Notes: a model not told the origin generated them from the letters alone. 64,000 nucleotides of DNA from Hyphococcus luteus (GCF_002943565.1 NZ_PJCH01000005.1:62001-126000); one strand, 5' to 3'; numbered from the stretch's first letter, positions 9,287 through 18,727 are shown. Translations and numbers: made by a program.

Positions 9287-9639
9287 TCTTTCTCCGTGGA
9301 CTGAAGAGCTTCAAGATAGGCGCCGAGACGGTCAAGGCGGCCCTCCCAAACGGCGCGCTGGTGGGCGATCCATTCTTCGGCTTCAGACAGGCGTTTGAAC
9401 TGCGCTTCGCAGGTCCTGACCCGCCCTTGTTTTTTCGAGGAGACGAGCCCCGACTCCTCCAGCACTTTCAGGTGCTGAAGAAAGGAGGGCAGCGCCATGT
9501 CGAAAGGCTTGGCGAGCTCGCTGACGCTGGCCGGGCCTTCGCTGAGTCGGGTCATGACCGCCCGGCGGGTCGGGTCCGCCAGGGCCTGAAAGACATTGTC
9601 GAGATCGTGGGGGTCGGGGCTTTGTTGATAGTTAGGCAT
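9283..9639 (-). CDS. ArsR-family transcriptional repressor
   Basis: A 118-aa winged-helix repressor: ALADPTRRAVMTRLSEG, the recognition helix region PSFLQHLKVLEESGLVSS, and the wing KKQGRVRTC. It lacks the CxC metal-binding motif of arsenic and cadmium sensors, as is usual for the ArsR proteins that precede SRPBCC genes. It heads the operon. A palindrome covers its own start codon and a second, related palindrome lies about 35 bp upstream, which points to autorepression. Confidence 0.93.
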   Translation of the reverse strand: MPNYQQSPDPHDLDNVFQALADPTRRAVMTRLSEGPASVSELAKPFDMALPSFLQHLKVLEESGLVSSKKQGRVRTCEAQFKRLSEAEEWIAHQRAVWEGRLDRLGAYLEALQSTEKE

Positions 9640-9696
9640 AGGCCTAACTTATCTGGCGCATAACTCTGCGTCAACAACAATTAGCCAATTGCCTAA
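9631..9696 (-). promoter_or_regulatory. ArsR operator region with two palindromes
   Basis: GTTAGGC-ATAG-GCCTAAC (9631-9648) is a perfect inverted repeat spanning the arsR start codon. A second site at 9681-9696 has the same arms, TTAG(C/G)C...G(C/G)CTAA, around a central CAATTG. The shared TTAGGC half-site and the position on both sides of the promoter area suggest repression by the ArsR protein encoded next to it. Confidence 0.65.
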
Positions 9697-9713
9697 GTTT
9701 ATTTACGGACACG

Positions 9714-9748
9714 AAAAAGGCCGCCTCCGGCAAAGGAGGCGGCCTTTT
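9714..9748 (-). terminator. strong Rho-independent terminator of smc
   Basis: A 10-bp GC-rich stem (GGCCGCCTCC with GGAGGCGGCC) is flanked by A on one side and T on the other, so it works for both strands. It lies 17 bp after the smc stop on the minus strand. Confidence 0.85.
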
Positions 9749-9764
9749 AAACTGAAAAACAGCC

Positions 9765-12700
9765 CTACTCCGCTGCGGCGAGCTGTTCGGCCTTGTTGAG
9801 GTCCACGGAGACAAGCTGCGAAACGCCGCGTTCGATCATGGTCACGCCGAACAGGCGGTTCATGCGCGACATGGTGAGCGCATGGTGCGTGATGATGACG
9901 AAACGGGTTTCGGTCTCCTGCGCCATTTCATGCAGCAGACGGCAGAAGCGCTCCACATTGGCGTCGTCGAGCGGCGCGTCGACCTCGTCGAGAACGCAGA
10001 CCGGCGCCGGGTTCGCCATGAACACCGCGAAGATCAGCGCGGTTGCGGTGAGCGCCTGTTCGCCGCCGGACATCAGCGACATGGAGGCGAGTTTCTTGCC
10101 CGGCGGCGAGGCCATGATTTCAAGGCCGGCTTCCAGCGGGTCGTCGGATTCGATGAGGCGCAGCTCCGCCTGGCCGCCATTGAAGAGGCGCTTGAAGAGA
10201 TCGGCGAAATTGTTGTTCACCGTCTCGAACGCATCGAGGAGGCGCTGGCGCGCTTCGCGGTTGAGGTTGGTGATGCCGGTCCTCAATTTACGGATGGCGT
10301 TGTCGCAATCCTCGCGCTCCGTGGCGAGCTCTTCGAGACGCTCGGAGACTTCCTGCATCTCCTCATCGGCGCGCAGGTTCACGCCGCCGAGATTTTCGCG
10401 CTCGCGCTTGTAGCGTTCGAGCTTGCGATCCACATCGTCGCGATTGGGCAGATCGGCGCCCTCTTTGTGCTCGGCGATGGCCAGAAGTTCGTCGGGCTCG
10501 GCCTCGCAGGTCTCATGGGCGAGATGCTTGGCTTCCTCCACGCGTTCGGCGGCGGCCTCGGCCTGCGCCTCAAGGCGCGCGCGCGCCTCGCGCGCTTCGG
10601 CGGCTTCATGATCGGCCATCTTCGCCGCCTTGTCCGCCTCGACGGTCATGCGCTGACCTTCGGCGAGGGCGTCGGCCGCGTCGTTGCGGCGCTTCTCGGC
10701 GGTTTCGATCTGGTCGAGCAGGGCTTTGCGTTTTTCCTCGATCACCGCCGGCGCGCCCTGCGCGGCTTCATGGGCGGTGACAGTCTCGCTGAGATGCGAT
10801 TCGATATCGCCGATACGCTTGCGCGCGGCGTCGCCGCGCTGCGCCCATGAGGCCCTGTCGCGCGCGATTTCTTCGAGACGTTCGGCGCGGCGGCGCGCTT
10901 CACTGGCGAGTTCGTTATGGGCGGTGCGGGTTTCGGCCGCCTTTGCGCGCGCCGAAGCGACTTCCTCACGCGCCGCCTCGACGCCTTCCGCGATATGCTC
11001 GGCGTCGGGGAAGGCGGCGACCTCCGCCGTCAGGCTTTCGTGATTGCGTTCGGTTTCGGTTTTCTCCTCGGCGAGACGCGACAGGTTTTCGTCGATGGAG
11101 GAAAGCCGGGCGAGCGCGCGTTCATGTTCGCGCTCAAGCTCATTCAGTTTGGTGCGCGCGGAATCGAGCGCCCGGCGCGCATCGGTGAAGAGCGCGCGCG
11201 CATCGCGCTCGTTCTGCTGTTTGGCTTTCAGCGTTTCGCTGGCCTCGGCATGCTCGCGCCGCGCGGTCTCGGCGCTTTCCTCAGCGCTTTCAAACTCACG
11301 GTCGAGCACCTGCAGCCGGTTGCGCTGCTCAAGACGGATCGCGGCGGAGGTCTTGGCGTCCGCATAAGTCGTATAGCCGTCCCAGCGCCACAAATCGCCC
11401 TCGCGGGAGACGAGCCGCTGGCCGGGTTTCAACTGGGCGCGCAGGCGCTCGCCGTCGGCCGCGTCGATGACGCCGATGGCCGAGAGCCGGCGATTGAGCG
11501 CCGAGGGCGCGCGCACGAAGCCGAGCAAGGGCGACGCGCCTTCGGGCAGGGCCATGTCCGCGGCGTTTTCGCCGATGGACGCCCAGTGCGCCGGCGCCTT
11601 GTCGTCGACCGCCGCGCCGAGATCGTCGCCGAGCGCCGCAGCGAGCGCATTTTCATAACCGGCGTCCACATCGATCATCTCGATGAGCGGCGTCCAGTCC
11701 TCGCTTTCATTGGCGGCGAGCACCCGGCGCAGCGCCTCGCGCTCCGCATCGAGCTCGGTGACGCTCTGTTCGGCGCTGCGCAACGGCCCTCGCAATTCGT
11801 TCTCGCGCGTTTCGGCGGCGGCGCGCTCTTCCTCGGCGCGCTGGAAGGCTTCTTCCGCAGCGCTCGCAGCCTCTTCGGCGGCCGTGAATTTCACTTTCGC
11901 CGCTTCGAAGGCTTCGGCCTGCTCCGGCGTCGGCTCGATCAGCTGGCGTTCATCCGTATAGGAACGGGTCTGCTCAACGATCTTTTCAAGCCGGCGTTCG
12001 GCGGCGGCGAGATTGTTCGTCGCGGCCTTGCGGCGCGCTTCGATATCGGCGGCCTCTTTCGATTTCTCATCGAACCGGGCTTCGGCGGCTTCGAGCGCGG
12101 CGGCGGCCTCGTTCATCGCGGCTTGCGCGGCGGCGACCTGCTCGGCCTGGCCTTCTTCGCGCTGGCGCAGTTCTCCCTCTTCGCCGCTCAATGCCGTCAC
12201 AGCGTCGTCGGCGTCGGTGAGAAGGTCTTTTTCCCGCGCCATGTCGTTTTTCAGGCGCTCGATCTCTCCCGCGAGGCGCGCCAGTTCAGCCTCGGCGCGC
12301 GCGGCCTCTTCATCGAGGCTTTCGCGCGCCACGGTGAGGCGGTGCAGCGCGGCGGCGGCTTCGGCCTCGGCCATGCGCAAGGGTTCGAGCTCTTCATGGG
12401 CTTTCGTCTGCGCCGTCGATGCGGTCGCGGCGACGCGCGCCGTCTCCTCGATCAGTTCGCTGATCTCGGCGAGACCGGCGGCGGCTTTTTCCTGCGCCTC
12501 CACCGCTTCGCGCCAGCGCAGGTAAGCGAGCATGGCCTCGGTGCGGCGGATGTCGCCGGAGACATTGCGGTAGCGCGTCGCCTGGCGCGCCTGGCGGGCA
12601 AGCGCGGTTTTCTGGGTCTCGAGCTCGCCGATGACGTCGTCGAGGCGTTCGAGATTCTGCTCCGCCGCGCGCAAGCGCAGTTCCGCCTCATGGCGGCGGG

Positions 12701-13232
12701 AGTGAAGCCCGGTGACGCCCGCCGCCTCTTCGAGGAGACGCCGGCGGTTTTGCGGCTTGGCGCTGATCAGTTCGGAAATCTGCCCCTGGCGCACCAGCGC
12801 CGGCGAATTGGCGCCGCTCGAAGCGTCGGCGAAGAGAAGCTGCACGTCTTTGGCGCGCACTTCCTTCTGGTTGATGCGATAGACCGACTGGGTGCCTTCT
12901 TCCTTGCGGATGATGCGGCGCGAGATTTCGAGCGTGTCATGCTCGTTATATTCCGCCGGCGCGGAGCGGTCGGAATTGTCGAGAGAGAGGATCACCTCGG
13001 CCCAGTTGCGCGAAGGGCGCATGGACGTCCCAGCGAAGATCACCGCCTCCATGCCGTCGCCCCTCAGCGCCTTGGCAGACGTCGCGCCCATCACCCAGCG
13101 CAAGGCTTCGAGGAGGTTCGACTTGCCGCAGCCATTGGGGCCGACGATGCCGGTCAGGCCCTCGCGGATTTCAAAATCGGTCGGCTCGACGAAGGATTTA
13201 AAGCCGACAAGACGGACATTGGTGAACTTCAC
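9765..13232 (-). CDS. smc: chromosome segregation protein SMC
   Basis: A 1155-aa SMC ATPase that compacts and segregates the chromosome together with ScpA and ScpB. Walker A GPNGCGKSN is at residues 31-39. Two long coiled-coil arms rich in Ala, Glu and Arg flank a hinge near residues 500-640, and the C-terminus has the signature LMSGGEQALTATAL and Walker B VCVLDEVDAPLDD. The GTG at 13232 (YVKFTNVRL read as MKFTNVRL) matches where the family begins and has a GGGA site upstream; the longer ORF adds 16 residues. No scp genes are adjacent. Confidence 0.95.
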   Translation of the reverse strand: MKFTNVRLVGFKSFVEPTDFEIREGLTGIVGPNGCGKSNLLEALRWVMGATSAKALRGDGMEAVIFAGTSMRPSRNWAEVILSLDNSDRSAPAEYNEHDTLEISRRIIRKEEGTQSVYRINQKEVRAKDVQLLFADASSGANSPALVRQGQISELISAKPQNRRRLLEEAAGVTGLHSRRHEAELRLRAAEQNLERLDDVIGELETQKTALARQARQATRYRNVSGDIRRTEAMLAYLRWREAVEAQEKAAAGLAEISELIEETARVAATASTAQTKAHEELEPLRMAEAEAAAALHRLTVARESLDEEAARAEAELARLAGEIERLKNDMAREKDLLTDADDAVTALSGEEGELRQREEGQAEQVAAAQAAMNEAAAALEAAEARFDEKSKEAADIEARRKAATNNLAAAERRLEKIVEQTRSYTDERQLIEPTPEQAEAFEAAKVKFTAAEEAASAAEEAFQRAEEERAAAETRENELRGPLRSAEQSVTELDAEREALRRVLAANESEDWTPLIEMIDVDAGYENALAAALGDDLGAAVDDKAPAHWASIGENAADMALPEGASPLLGFVRAPSALNRRLSAIGVIDAADGERLRAQLKPGQRLVSREGDLWRWDGYTTYADAKTSAAIRLEQRNRLQVLDREFESAEESAETARREHAEASETLKAKQQNERDARALFTDARRALDSARTKLNELEREHERALARLSSIDENLSRLAEEKTETERNHESLTAEVAAFPDAEHIAEGVEAAREEVASARAKAAETRTAHNELASEARRRAERLEEIARDRASWAQRGDAARKRIGDIESHLSETVTAHEAAQGAPAVIEEKRKALLDQIETAEKRRNDAADALAEGQRMTVEADKAAKMADHEAAEAREARARLEAQAEAAAERVEEAKHLAHETCEAEPDELLAIAEHKEGADLPNRDDVDRKLERYKRERENLGGVNLRADEEMQEVSERLEELATEREDCDNAIRKLRTGITNLNREARQRLLDAFETVNNNFADLFKRLFNGGQAELRLIESDDPLEAGLEIMASPPGKKLASMSLMSGGEQALTATALIFAVFMANPAPVCVLDEVDAPLDDANVERFCRLLHEMAQETETRFVIITHHALTMSRMNRLFGVTMIERGVSQLVSVDLNKAEQLAAAE

Positions 13233-13518
13233 GTATCTTTTCCCGATAAGCGCCGCGCCAAACTCCGTTTCCGGACCCACATGCCGGGCGCGACTTCCGA
13301 AGTCCGCAATGATCGGCGATTCTGGCGGCAGGCCAATAGCGTCGAGCGGCTAATATTCCTCAACAATCCTCGCCCGCTCCAAGTTTTTTCTTGGGCGCGC
13401 CGGCTTGCCGAAAACCGGCTTTCCCGTTTCGGGCCGGCGCTCCACAGATGTTAGTATTCCGCAGCATTTTCAAGCGCCTCGCCGGACCTTGCGGAAACCG
13501 GCGAAAGAAAGCCGGCGG

Positions 13519-14256
13519 TTATTCCGCGTCGCCGTCCGTTTCCGCCTTCTCAAGCGCCTCGTCGAGCGCCTTGGCGAAGTCCTCTTCGGTGCTGAAATGG
13601 CGCGTCTGGCCGTTGATCACGAAGCTCGGCGTCGAATTCACGCCGTATTTTTCGCTGCCTTCCTTGATGTTTGCGTTAAGAAAATCGAGCAATTCCTGCC
13701 TTTTCATGCAGGCGTCGAAATCCTCAGCGCTCATCCCGGCCTGGGACGCGATTTTCAGGAGCTCATCGCGCGGATTATCGCCGTAAATCCAGCCCTTGTT
13801 CTCCTGATAGGGATTGCCCTGATTTTTGAACAGAGCGTCGAGAACGAGGAAATAGGCGTCGTCGCCCTTCTCATCCGCGGCGCAGCGCGCCAGCATGGAC
13901 CCAGCCACCGAAAGATTGGCGGGCGCGGTCGGGAATTCGCGGAAGATGAACCGCACCTTGCCGGTGTCGATGTAATCCTCCTTGATCTGCGGGAAGATGT
14001 CCTCGTGGAACTGGGCGCAGTGGGGGCAGGTCACCGAGGCGTATTCGATGACCACGACCGCGGCGTCCTTGGCGCCGAGCGCCATGTCCGAAAGCGCGCC
14101 TTCCCCGACCTTTTCGACGGAATTGGCGGGCGCCTCCGCCACCGTCTTCTCGCCGGCTTGGCCGGCTTCGGAATCGGCGCCGCCGCAGGCCGCTGCGAGA
14201 AGGGCGAGGGCGCCGGTCAGCGCGGCGCGGCGGAAAGGGGCTGGCGTGAAGGACAT
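13519..14256 (-). CDS. DsbA-family thiol-disulfide oxidoreductase, lipoprotein-like
   Basis: A 245-aa exported thioredoxin-fold protein of the DsbA/DsbG type. The active site is CPHC in SVTCPHCAQFHED, and the cis-Pro segment is STPSFVINGQ. The N-terminus is a signal peptide ending AAACGG, which suggests lipid attachment, followed by an acidic linker. The ATG at 14256 is chosen over an upstream TTG. Proteins of this kind next to smc, mutY and dciA are common in Alphaproteobacteria. The redox role is inferred from the motif. Confidence 0.9.
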   Translation of the reverse strand: MSFTPAPFRRAALTGALALLAAACGGADSEAGQAGEKTVAEAPANSVEKVGEGALSDMALGAKDAAVVVIEYASVTCPHCAQFHEDIFPQIKEDYIDTGKVRFIFREFPTAPANLSVAGSMLARCAADEKGDDAYFLVLDALFKNQGNPYQENKGWIYGDNPRDELLKIASQAGMSAEDFDACMKRQELLDFLNANIKEGSEKYGVNSTPSFVINGQTRHFSTEEDFAKALDEALEKAETDGDAE

Positions 14257-14366
14257 GGGGCGAAAACCTTTCAAAAAATGAGCGTAGAACCCCCAGCCGG
14301 GGCCTTTAGAGGATTGACCGGCAAAATCGCCGATGGCGCGGCCGGGCGCAAGACCTTGAACCGGCT

Positions 14367-14825
14367 TTATTTCCCGCTGTTCCGGCGTTTCACCGCCGCC
14401 CGGAAGGAGGCGAGCGCCGTCCCCAGCGAGCCGTCCCCGGGGCCGGGATCGCCCTCCGGCGGGGATTTCGGTCCTCCGCTTTTGGCCGGGCCGCCCGCCT
14501 GGATTACGGCGATCCGGGCCACGGCGCCGGGCCCGAGATAAGAATTCACGCGGGCGATGAGGCCGTCCGTCTCCATCTGCACCGCAGCGGCGGCGGCCCC
14601 GTTCGGCACGCGCAGCTCGAGGGTTTTTCCAGGCCCCCGGCCGGTCAGCCGCCCGGGCCGCGAGAGTTCGGCGAGTTTTTCCCCGGCGATCGCCGGCCAG
14701 CGTTCGGCCAGGGCCGGATCGGCGTATTTCGTCTTTTTGGCGAGATCGGCGAAAACCGACGCGCTCACCCGCGCCAGCGCCGGCGCGGCGGATCGGGCGG
14801 GACGTGTGGAAGGATAGGCTCTCAT
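14367..14825 (-). CDS. dciA: DciA-like protein (DUF721)
   Basis: A 152-aa DUF721 protein. The core WPAIAGEKLAELSRPGRL with the following strand LELRVPNGAAAAAVQ matches DciA, the ancestral loader of the DnaB helicase in bacteria lacking DnaC. A Gly/Pro-rich, probably disordered tail (SGGPKSPPEGDPGPGDG) follows the domain. The start at 14825 is taken because the longer frame runs into the divergent mutY region. Divergence from mutY and closeness to dsbA and smc is the usual alphaproteobacterial arrangement. Confidence 0.85.
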   Translation of the reverse strand: MRAYPSTRPARSAAPALARVSASVFADLAKKTKYADPALAERWPAIAGEKLAELSRPGRLTGRGPGKTLELRVPNGAAAAAVQMETDGLIARVNSYLGPGAVARIAVIQAGGPAKSGGPKSPPEGDPGPGDGSLGTALASFRAAVKRRNSGK

Positions 14826-14897
14826 AAGACTTTGCCCATGGCTTGCGTTCACTCTAACACTGGGGCGTCTCGATATGGAACGCCGTCGACGCAAAAC

Positions 14898-15974
14898 GTG
14901 ACCCGCAAAGCCGCCAAACTCCCCCCCATCCCGCAGGCCCTCCTTCGCTGGTACGATGCAAACGCCCGCGATCTGCCCTGGCGCGTGGCCCCGAAAGCAA
15001 GGAAAGCCGGGGCGCGGCCCGACCCTTACGCAGTGTGGCTTTCCGAAATCATGCTGCAGCAGACGACCGTGGCGACGGTGGCCCCGCGCTACCGGGAGTT
15101 TTTAACGCGCTGGCCGGACGTCAAAGCCATGGCCGCCGCGCCGCTCGACGACGTGCTCGGGGAATGGGCGGGGCTTGGCTATTACGCGCGCGCCCGCAAC
15201 CTTCATAAATGCGCGGTGACGGTTGCGGAGACCCATGGCGGGTTTTTTCCGGATACGGAGGAAGCCTTGCGCGCCCTGCCCGGAATCGGCGCCTATACGG
15301 CGGCGGCGATCGCCGCCATCGCTTTCGACAGACGCGCCATCGTCATTGACGGCAATATCGAGCGCGTCGTCTCGCGCCTTTACGCCATCGACACGCCCCT
15401 GCCCGCCGCCAAGGCGGAAATCCGGGAAAAGCTCGAAGAAATCTGGCCGCAAAAGCGCTCCGGCGATTTCGCGCAAGGCCTGATGGATCTCGGCGCGAGC
15501 ATCTGCCGCCCGAAAGCGCCCATCTGTCTTCTCTGTCCGGTCTCCTCGCGCTGCAAGGCGTTCAAGGCCGGAACGCAAGGAAATTTTCCGGTGAAGCCCG
15601 CGAAAAAAGCAAAACCGAACCGCGTCGGCGCGGTCTTTGCGCTGGTGAACGCCAAAGGCGAAATGCTGTTCGAACGCCGCCCCGAAAAGGGCCTCCTCGG
15701 CGGCATGCTCGGCTTGCCCGGCACGGAGTGGAAAGAGCGCATTGAGGCGGATGTTTTCAACGCCGCGCCGGCGCAAGCGGACTGGGAAAAGACCGGCGAA
15801 GCGACGCATACATTCACGCATTTCCATTTAACGCTCGATGTCTATGCAGGCGCTGCGCCCAAAGGCTTTCGCCGCGCAAGCGATCAGCAATGGATCAAAC
15901 CGGAAGAGGCGCGCTTGCCGACGGTGATGAAAAAGGCGGTTGGGGCTGCAACGCCTTCTCCATCTAGAGCCTGA
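14898..15974 (+). CDS. mutY: A/G-specific adenine glycosylase MutY
   Basis: A DNA repair glycosylase that removes A opposite 8-oxoguanine. It has the helix-hairpin-helix LPGIGAYTAAAI followed by the catalytic Asp region VIDGNIERV, an iron-sulfur loop with perfect spacing C-X6-C-X2-C-X5-C (CRPKAPICLLCPVSSRC), and a C-terminal NUDIX-like domain (FERRPEKGLLGGMLGLPG). The start is uncertain: the GTG at 14898 gives a normal N-terminus (358 aa), while the open frame reaches an ATG at 14838. The 3' end overlaps the convergent lipoprotein gene by 11 bp. Confidence 0.94.
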   Translation: MTRKAAKLPPIPQALLRWYDANARDLPWRVAPKARKAGARPDPYAVWLSEIMLQQTTVATVAPRYREFLTRWPDVKAMAAAPLDDVLGEWAGLGYYARARNLHKCAVTVAETHGGFFPDTEEALRALPGIGAYTAAAIAAIAFDRRAIVIDGNIERVVSRLYAIDTPLPAAKAEIREKLEEIWPQKRSGDFAQGLMDLGASICRPKAPICLLCPVSSRCKAFKAGTQGNFPVKPAKKAKPNRVGAVFALVNAKGEMLFERRPEKGLLGGMLGLPGTEWKERIEADVFNAAPAQADWEKTGEATHTFTHFHLTLDVYAGAAPKGFRRASDQQWIKPEEARLPTVMKKAVGAATPSPSRA

Positions 15975-16785
15975 CGAACTGAGAGCTGTATTCCTCTGCG
16001 GCGACGGTGGGCGTCAAACCAATTTGTTCAAGCGTTCGCGCCGCCGCATCTTTGACGTAGTCTTCGATTGTAGCGCGAATGGCCTCTTTTTGCTCTTCCA
16101 CCAAAGAGTCAAAATCCTTTGCCCAAAGCGAATTATCGACGCGCCAGTAAGCGGCGCCGGCGTTTTTTAAACGCTTCTCCATTTTCGCAGTCGCCCAACT
16201 GGACCGAAAGCTTTTTCTACGCAAAACTTCCCATGTATCCGCATCCACGAGAACCATCTGAGCCCCGACCCAAACATAAGTCTTGCGATCTCCGAGCAAC
16301 GACATGGAATACAATCCAAGATCGACAAACGTGGGATAGCCCCTGAACGCAGTCGCCGAGTATTCCGGAATGACGATCAGATACGCGTCCGGCGCCTCGC
16401 CGGAAACCGGCGTGATCTTGTCCCTCACCATATCCGAAATCAGTTTCGGCGTATTATCGATCCACGCACCGGTGATCTTTTCCTTAGATTCCGTATTGAA
16501 AAACTCTCTGGGGTATTCAACATCAACAAGCTCATACTTGCCCGCCAGAGCCGTCTTCATGCTGTTTATCGCAAGTTCGTTCACGCCCCATTCAGAAATA
16601 TCTCCGGAACCTTCGCTATTGTTAAAAACAGTCGTGCCGATGGTCAGCATCTGAAATTCATCGCCAAAGGCGGAAACAACGCCCAAAGAATTTACGCCCA
16701 CAACCGGCGCCGCAGGCGTTGTGGCGCAACCAGCCACAATGCTCCCAAAAACCAAGATCAGCAGAAAACACAGATTACGCATCAT
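15964..16785 (-). CDS. predicted lipoprotein, unknown family
   Basis: A 273-aa protein with a lipoprotein signal ending VAGC (lipobox). The mature part contains DAYLIVIPEYSATAFRGYPT and VGAQMVLVDADTWEVL, features of a periplasmic mixed alpha/beta protein. I do not recognise the family. The gene is visibly less GC-rich than its neighbours, a weak hint of transfer. The ATG at 16785 is preferred over the open frame to 16815. It is convergent with mutY and overlaps its end. Confidence 0.75.
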   Translation of the reverse strand: MMRNLCFLLILVFGSIVAGCATTPAAPVVGVNSLGVVSAFGDEFQMLTIGTTVFNNSEGSGDISEWGVNELAINSMKTALAGKYELVDVEYPREFFNTESKEKITGAWIDNTPKLISDMVRDKITPVSGEAPDAYLIVIPEYSATAFRGYPTFVDLGLYSMSLLGDRKTYVWVGAQMVLVDADTWEVLRRKSFRSSWATAKMEKRLKNAGAAYWRVDNSLWAKDFDSLVEEQKEAIRATIEDYVKDAAARTLEQIGLTPTVAAEEYSSQFVRL

Positions 16786-16894
16786 ACGCGCCGCCCCCCA
16801 AACACGATATTTCACGAATTGCTGCAGCCCAGTTTATCCAGGCTATATTACAAATTTAATACAACGCGTCAGGCCTCAAGCGGGCGCCAAGGCA

Positions 16895-17440
16895 TTATAG
16901 AGCAAGTGCGCGCAAGGCGTCGGTGACCGAGGTAAAGAGATTCAAGAGAGCAAATTCCAGCGGCATGACCGCGATCTGCGAGATCAGCATGTAAATCATC
17001 TGCGCGATCATCGGATAAACAAGAAACCGCCAGCCCTTGGGCAGCATATGCCAGACAACCGGGGTCAGCGTGATCATCACCAGAAATTCAAGCGGGCGCG
17101 GGGTCGCCAGCATCCGCAAAACAAACAGGGACCGAAGCCCGCCGACCCAATCGCCGTTTCGCGCCTGGGACTGAAGCGCCGTTTCATAAGCATCCGTGTC
17201 CGTCGCGGAGAAGCTTGCGAGAAACAAAAACAACCCCGTCAGCGCGACGGAGATCGCAATCCATTTGAAGGAGAGCGCCTTGAGACCGCGCTTTGCATAA
17301 TCGAGCGGGCCCGGCGTTTTTTGCGGCCCGCGCACCAGTTTCGCGGCGCCGGTCGCGACATTGGTTGTGAGAGAGACATTGGCGCGCGCGCCGCCAGGGG
17401 CCGGCAGGAAGCGAACGATTTTTTCCCAAAAGCCGGCCAC
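16895..17440 (-). CDS. hypothetical membrane protein
   Basis: A ~181-aa protein with about three hydrophobic segments (WIAISVALTGLFLFLASF, PLEFLVMITLTPVVWHML, FLVYPMIAQMIYMLISQIAV). The GTG at 17440 has a G-run five bases upstream and is my preferred start, since no in-frame ATG exists near the beginning; a TTG at 17470 is the alternative. No family recognised. It is divergent from the M19 dipeptidase gene. Confidence 0.6.
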   Translation of the reverse strand: MAGFWEKIVRFLPAPGGARANVSLTTNVATGAAKLVRGPQKTPGPLDYAKRGLKALSFKWIAISVALTGLFLFLASFSATDTDAYETALQSQARNGDWVGGLRSLFVLRMLATPRPLEFLVMITLTPVVWHMLPKGWRFLVYPMIAQMIYMLISQIAVMPLEFALLNLFTSVTDALRALAL

Positions 17441-17514
17441 GAAAGCCCCCCGCGTCGCAATCGCCGCCAAGCTCGCCCATAAAAGTTTATCTGACGCGGG
17501 GCTAGCCGATAAAA

Positions 17515-17543
17515 TTGTAAGGACCGGCGGGCGCGGCTAGGCT
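17515..17543 (+). promoter_or_regulatory. possible promoter of the M19 dipeptidase gene
   Basis: TTGTAA and TAGGCT are separated by 17 bp, ending 23 bp before the start codon at 17567. Matches to consensus are partial, so the call is tentative. Confidence 0.35.
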
Positions 17544-17566
17544 AGAGGCTCAAAACCGCAGGAGCG

Positions 17567-18718
17567 ATGATGAGCAGGACCGCATTTCATACGAACCGGC
17601 GCGCATTGATGGCGGGCGCGCTTGCGGCCGCATCATTTGCGCCCTCCTCTTTTGCAAAAGAAAAACGATGGCGCGGCATGAAAGACGCGATCCTCATCAA
17701 CGCGCTCGGCGGATTCTTCAATCCCAACACGCCGCCCTACACCGATGAACAGCGCGCCGCGCATTATCTCAATCCGCGCGGCATCGACGACGCCATCGCT
17801 TCGGGCCTCGCCGCCACCAACCTCACCCTCGGCTATGTCTATGGCGATGAAGAGCCGTTCGAGGCGACGGTGAAGGACATCGCCTGGTTCGATGAAGCGA
17901 TCCGCCTGCGTCCCGGCAAGCTCATGAAAGCCTATTCCGTCGACGATATTCGCGCCGCGAAAAAACAAAACCGCCTCGGCGTCATCTACGGCTTCCAGAA
18001 TTGCGCGATGCTTGGCGACGATGCAGGCCGCGTCGACATTTTCGCCGATCTCGGCGTCAGGGTTTTCCAGCTCACCTATAATATCCGCAACCAGCTCGGC
18101 GACGGATCGATGGCCGAGGAAAACAAAGGCCTGACGGAATTCGGCCGCGAGGCCGTGGCGAAACTGAATGCGCGCAACGTCCTGGTCGATCTCTCCCATG
18201 CAGGCGAACAGACGACCCTGGACGCCATCGAGGCGTCGGCGGCGCCCATCGCCATCACCCATACGGGCTGCGCGGCCCTCGCCCCGCATCCGCGCAACAA
18301 GACGGATGCGGAATTGCGCGCGCTCGCCGAGAAAGGCGGCGTCGCCGGGATCTATTTCATGCCTTACCTGACGCCGGGCCGCCAGCACATGGCCGAGGAC
18401 ATCGTGCTTCACATCGAACACGCCGTCGATGTCTGCGGCGAGGATCATGTGGGAATCGGCGCCGACCAGAGCGTCACCGGCATCGACGACATGGAAGGCT
18501 ATCGCAAGCGTCACCGTGAAGACGTCGAAAACCGTAAACGCCTCGGCATCGGCGCACCCAATGAAGACCCCGACATTCTTCTCGCCGTCCCCGACCTGCA
18601 AGGGGTCGAACAGTTCCAGACAATCGCCGACCGATTGCTCGCGCGCGGGCATTCGCCGCGGCGCATCGAAAAAATTCTCGGCGGCAATTTCCTGCGGCTG
18701 TTCGCAGAGGTTTGGTAG
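17567..18718 (+). CDS. exported M19-family (membrane dipeptidase-like) protein
   Basis: A 383-aa amidohydrolase-superfamily protein of peptidase family M19. It has a Tat-like signal (NRRALMAGALAAASFA). Two metal histidines are visible in VDLSHAG and ITHTGC. The usual N-terminal HxD motif is absent (ILINALGGFFN), and the bridging Glu position reads YGFQNC. This matches the noncanonical branch with GFQN in place of the Glu motif. Substrate is therefore uncertain: a dipeptide, a D-amino-acid derivative or something else. The DUF924 gene follows 9 bp downstream. Confidence 0.85.
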   Translation: MMSRTAFHTNRRALMAGALAAASFAPSSFAKEKRWRGMKDAILINALGGFFNPNTPPYTDEQRAAHYLNPRGIDDAIASGLAATNLTLGYVYGDEEPFEATVKDIAWFDEAIRLRPGKLMKAYSVDDIRAAKKQNRLGVIYGFQNCAMLGDDAGRVDIFADLGVRVFQLTYNIRNQLGDGSMAEENKGLTEFGREAVAKLNARNVLVDLSHAGEQTTLDAIEASAAPIAITHTGCAALAPHPRNKTDAELRALAEKGGVAGIYFMPYLTPGRQHMAEDIVLHIEHAVDVCGEDHVGIGADQSVTGIDDMEGYRKRHREDVENRKRLGIGAPNEDPDILLAVPDLQGVEQFQTIADRLLARGHSPRRIEKILGGNFLRLFAEVW

Positions 18719-18727
18719 AGGTCCGGC

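Noticed and set aside
10917..13454. 845-aa ORF on the plus strand
   Set aside because: It lies opposite smc and arises from the high-GC codon pattern of that gene; no family motifs are present.
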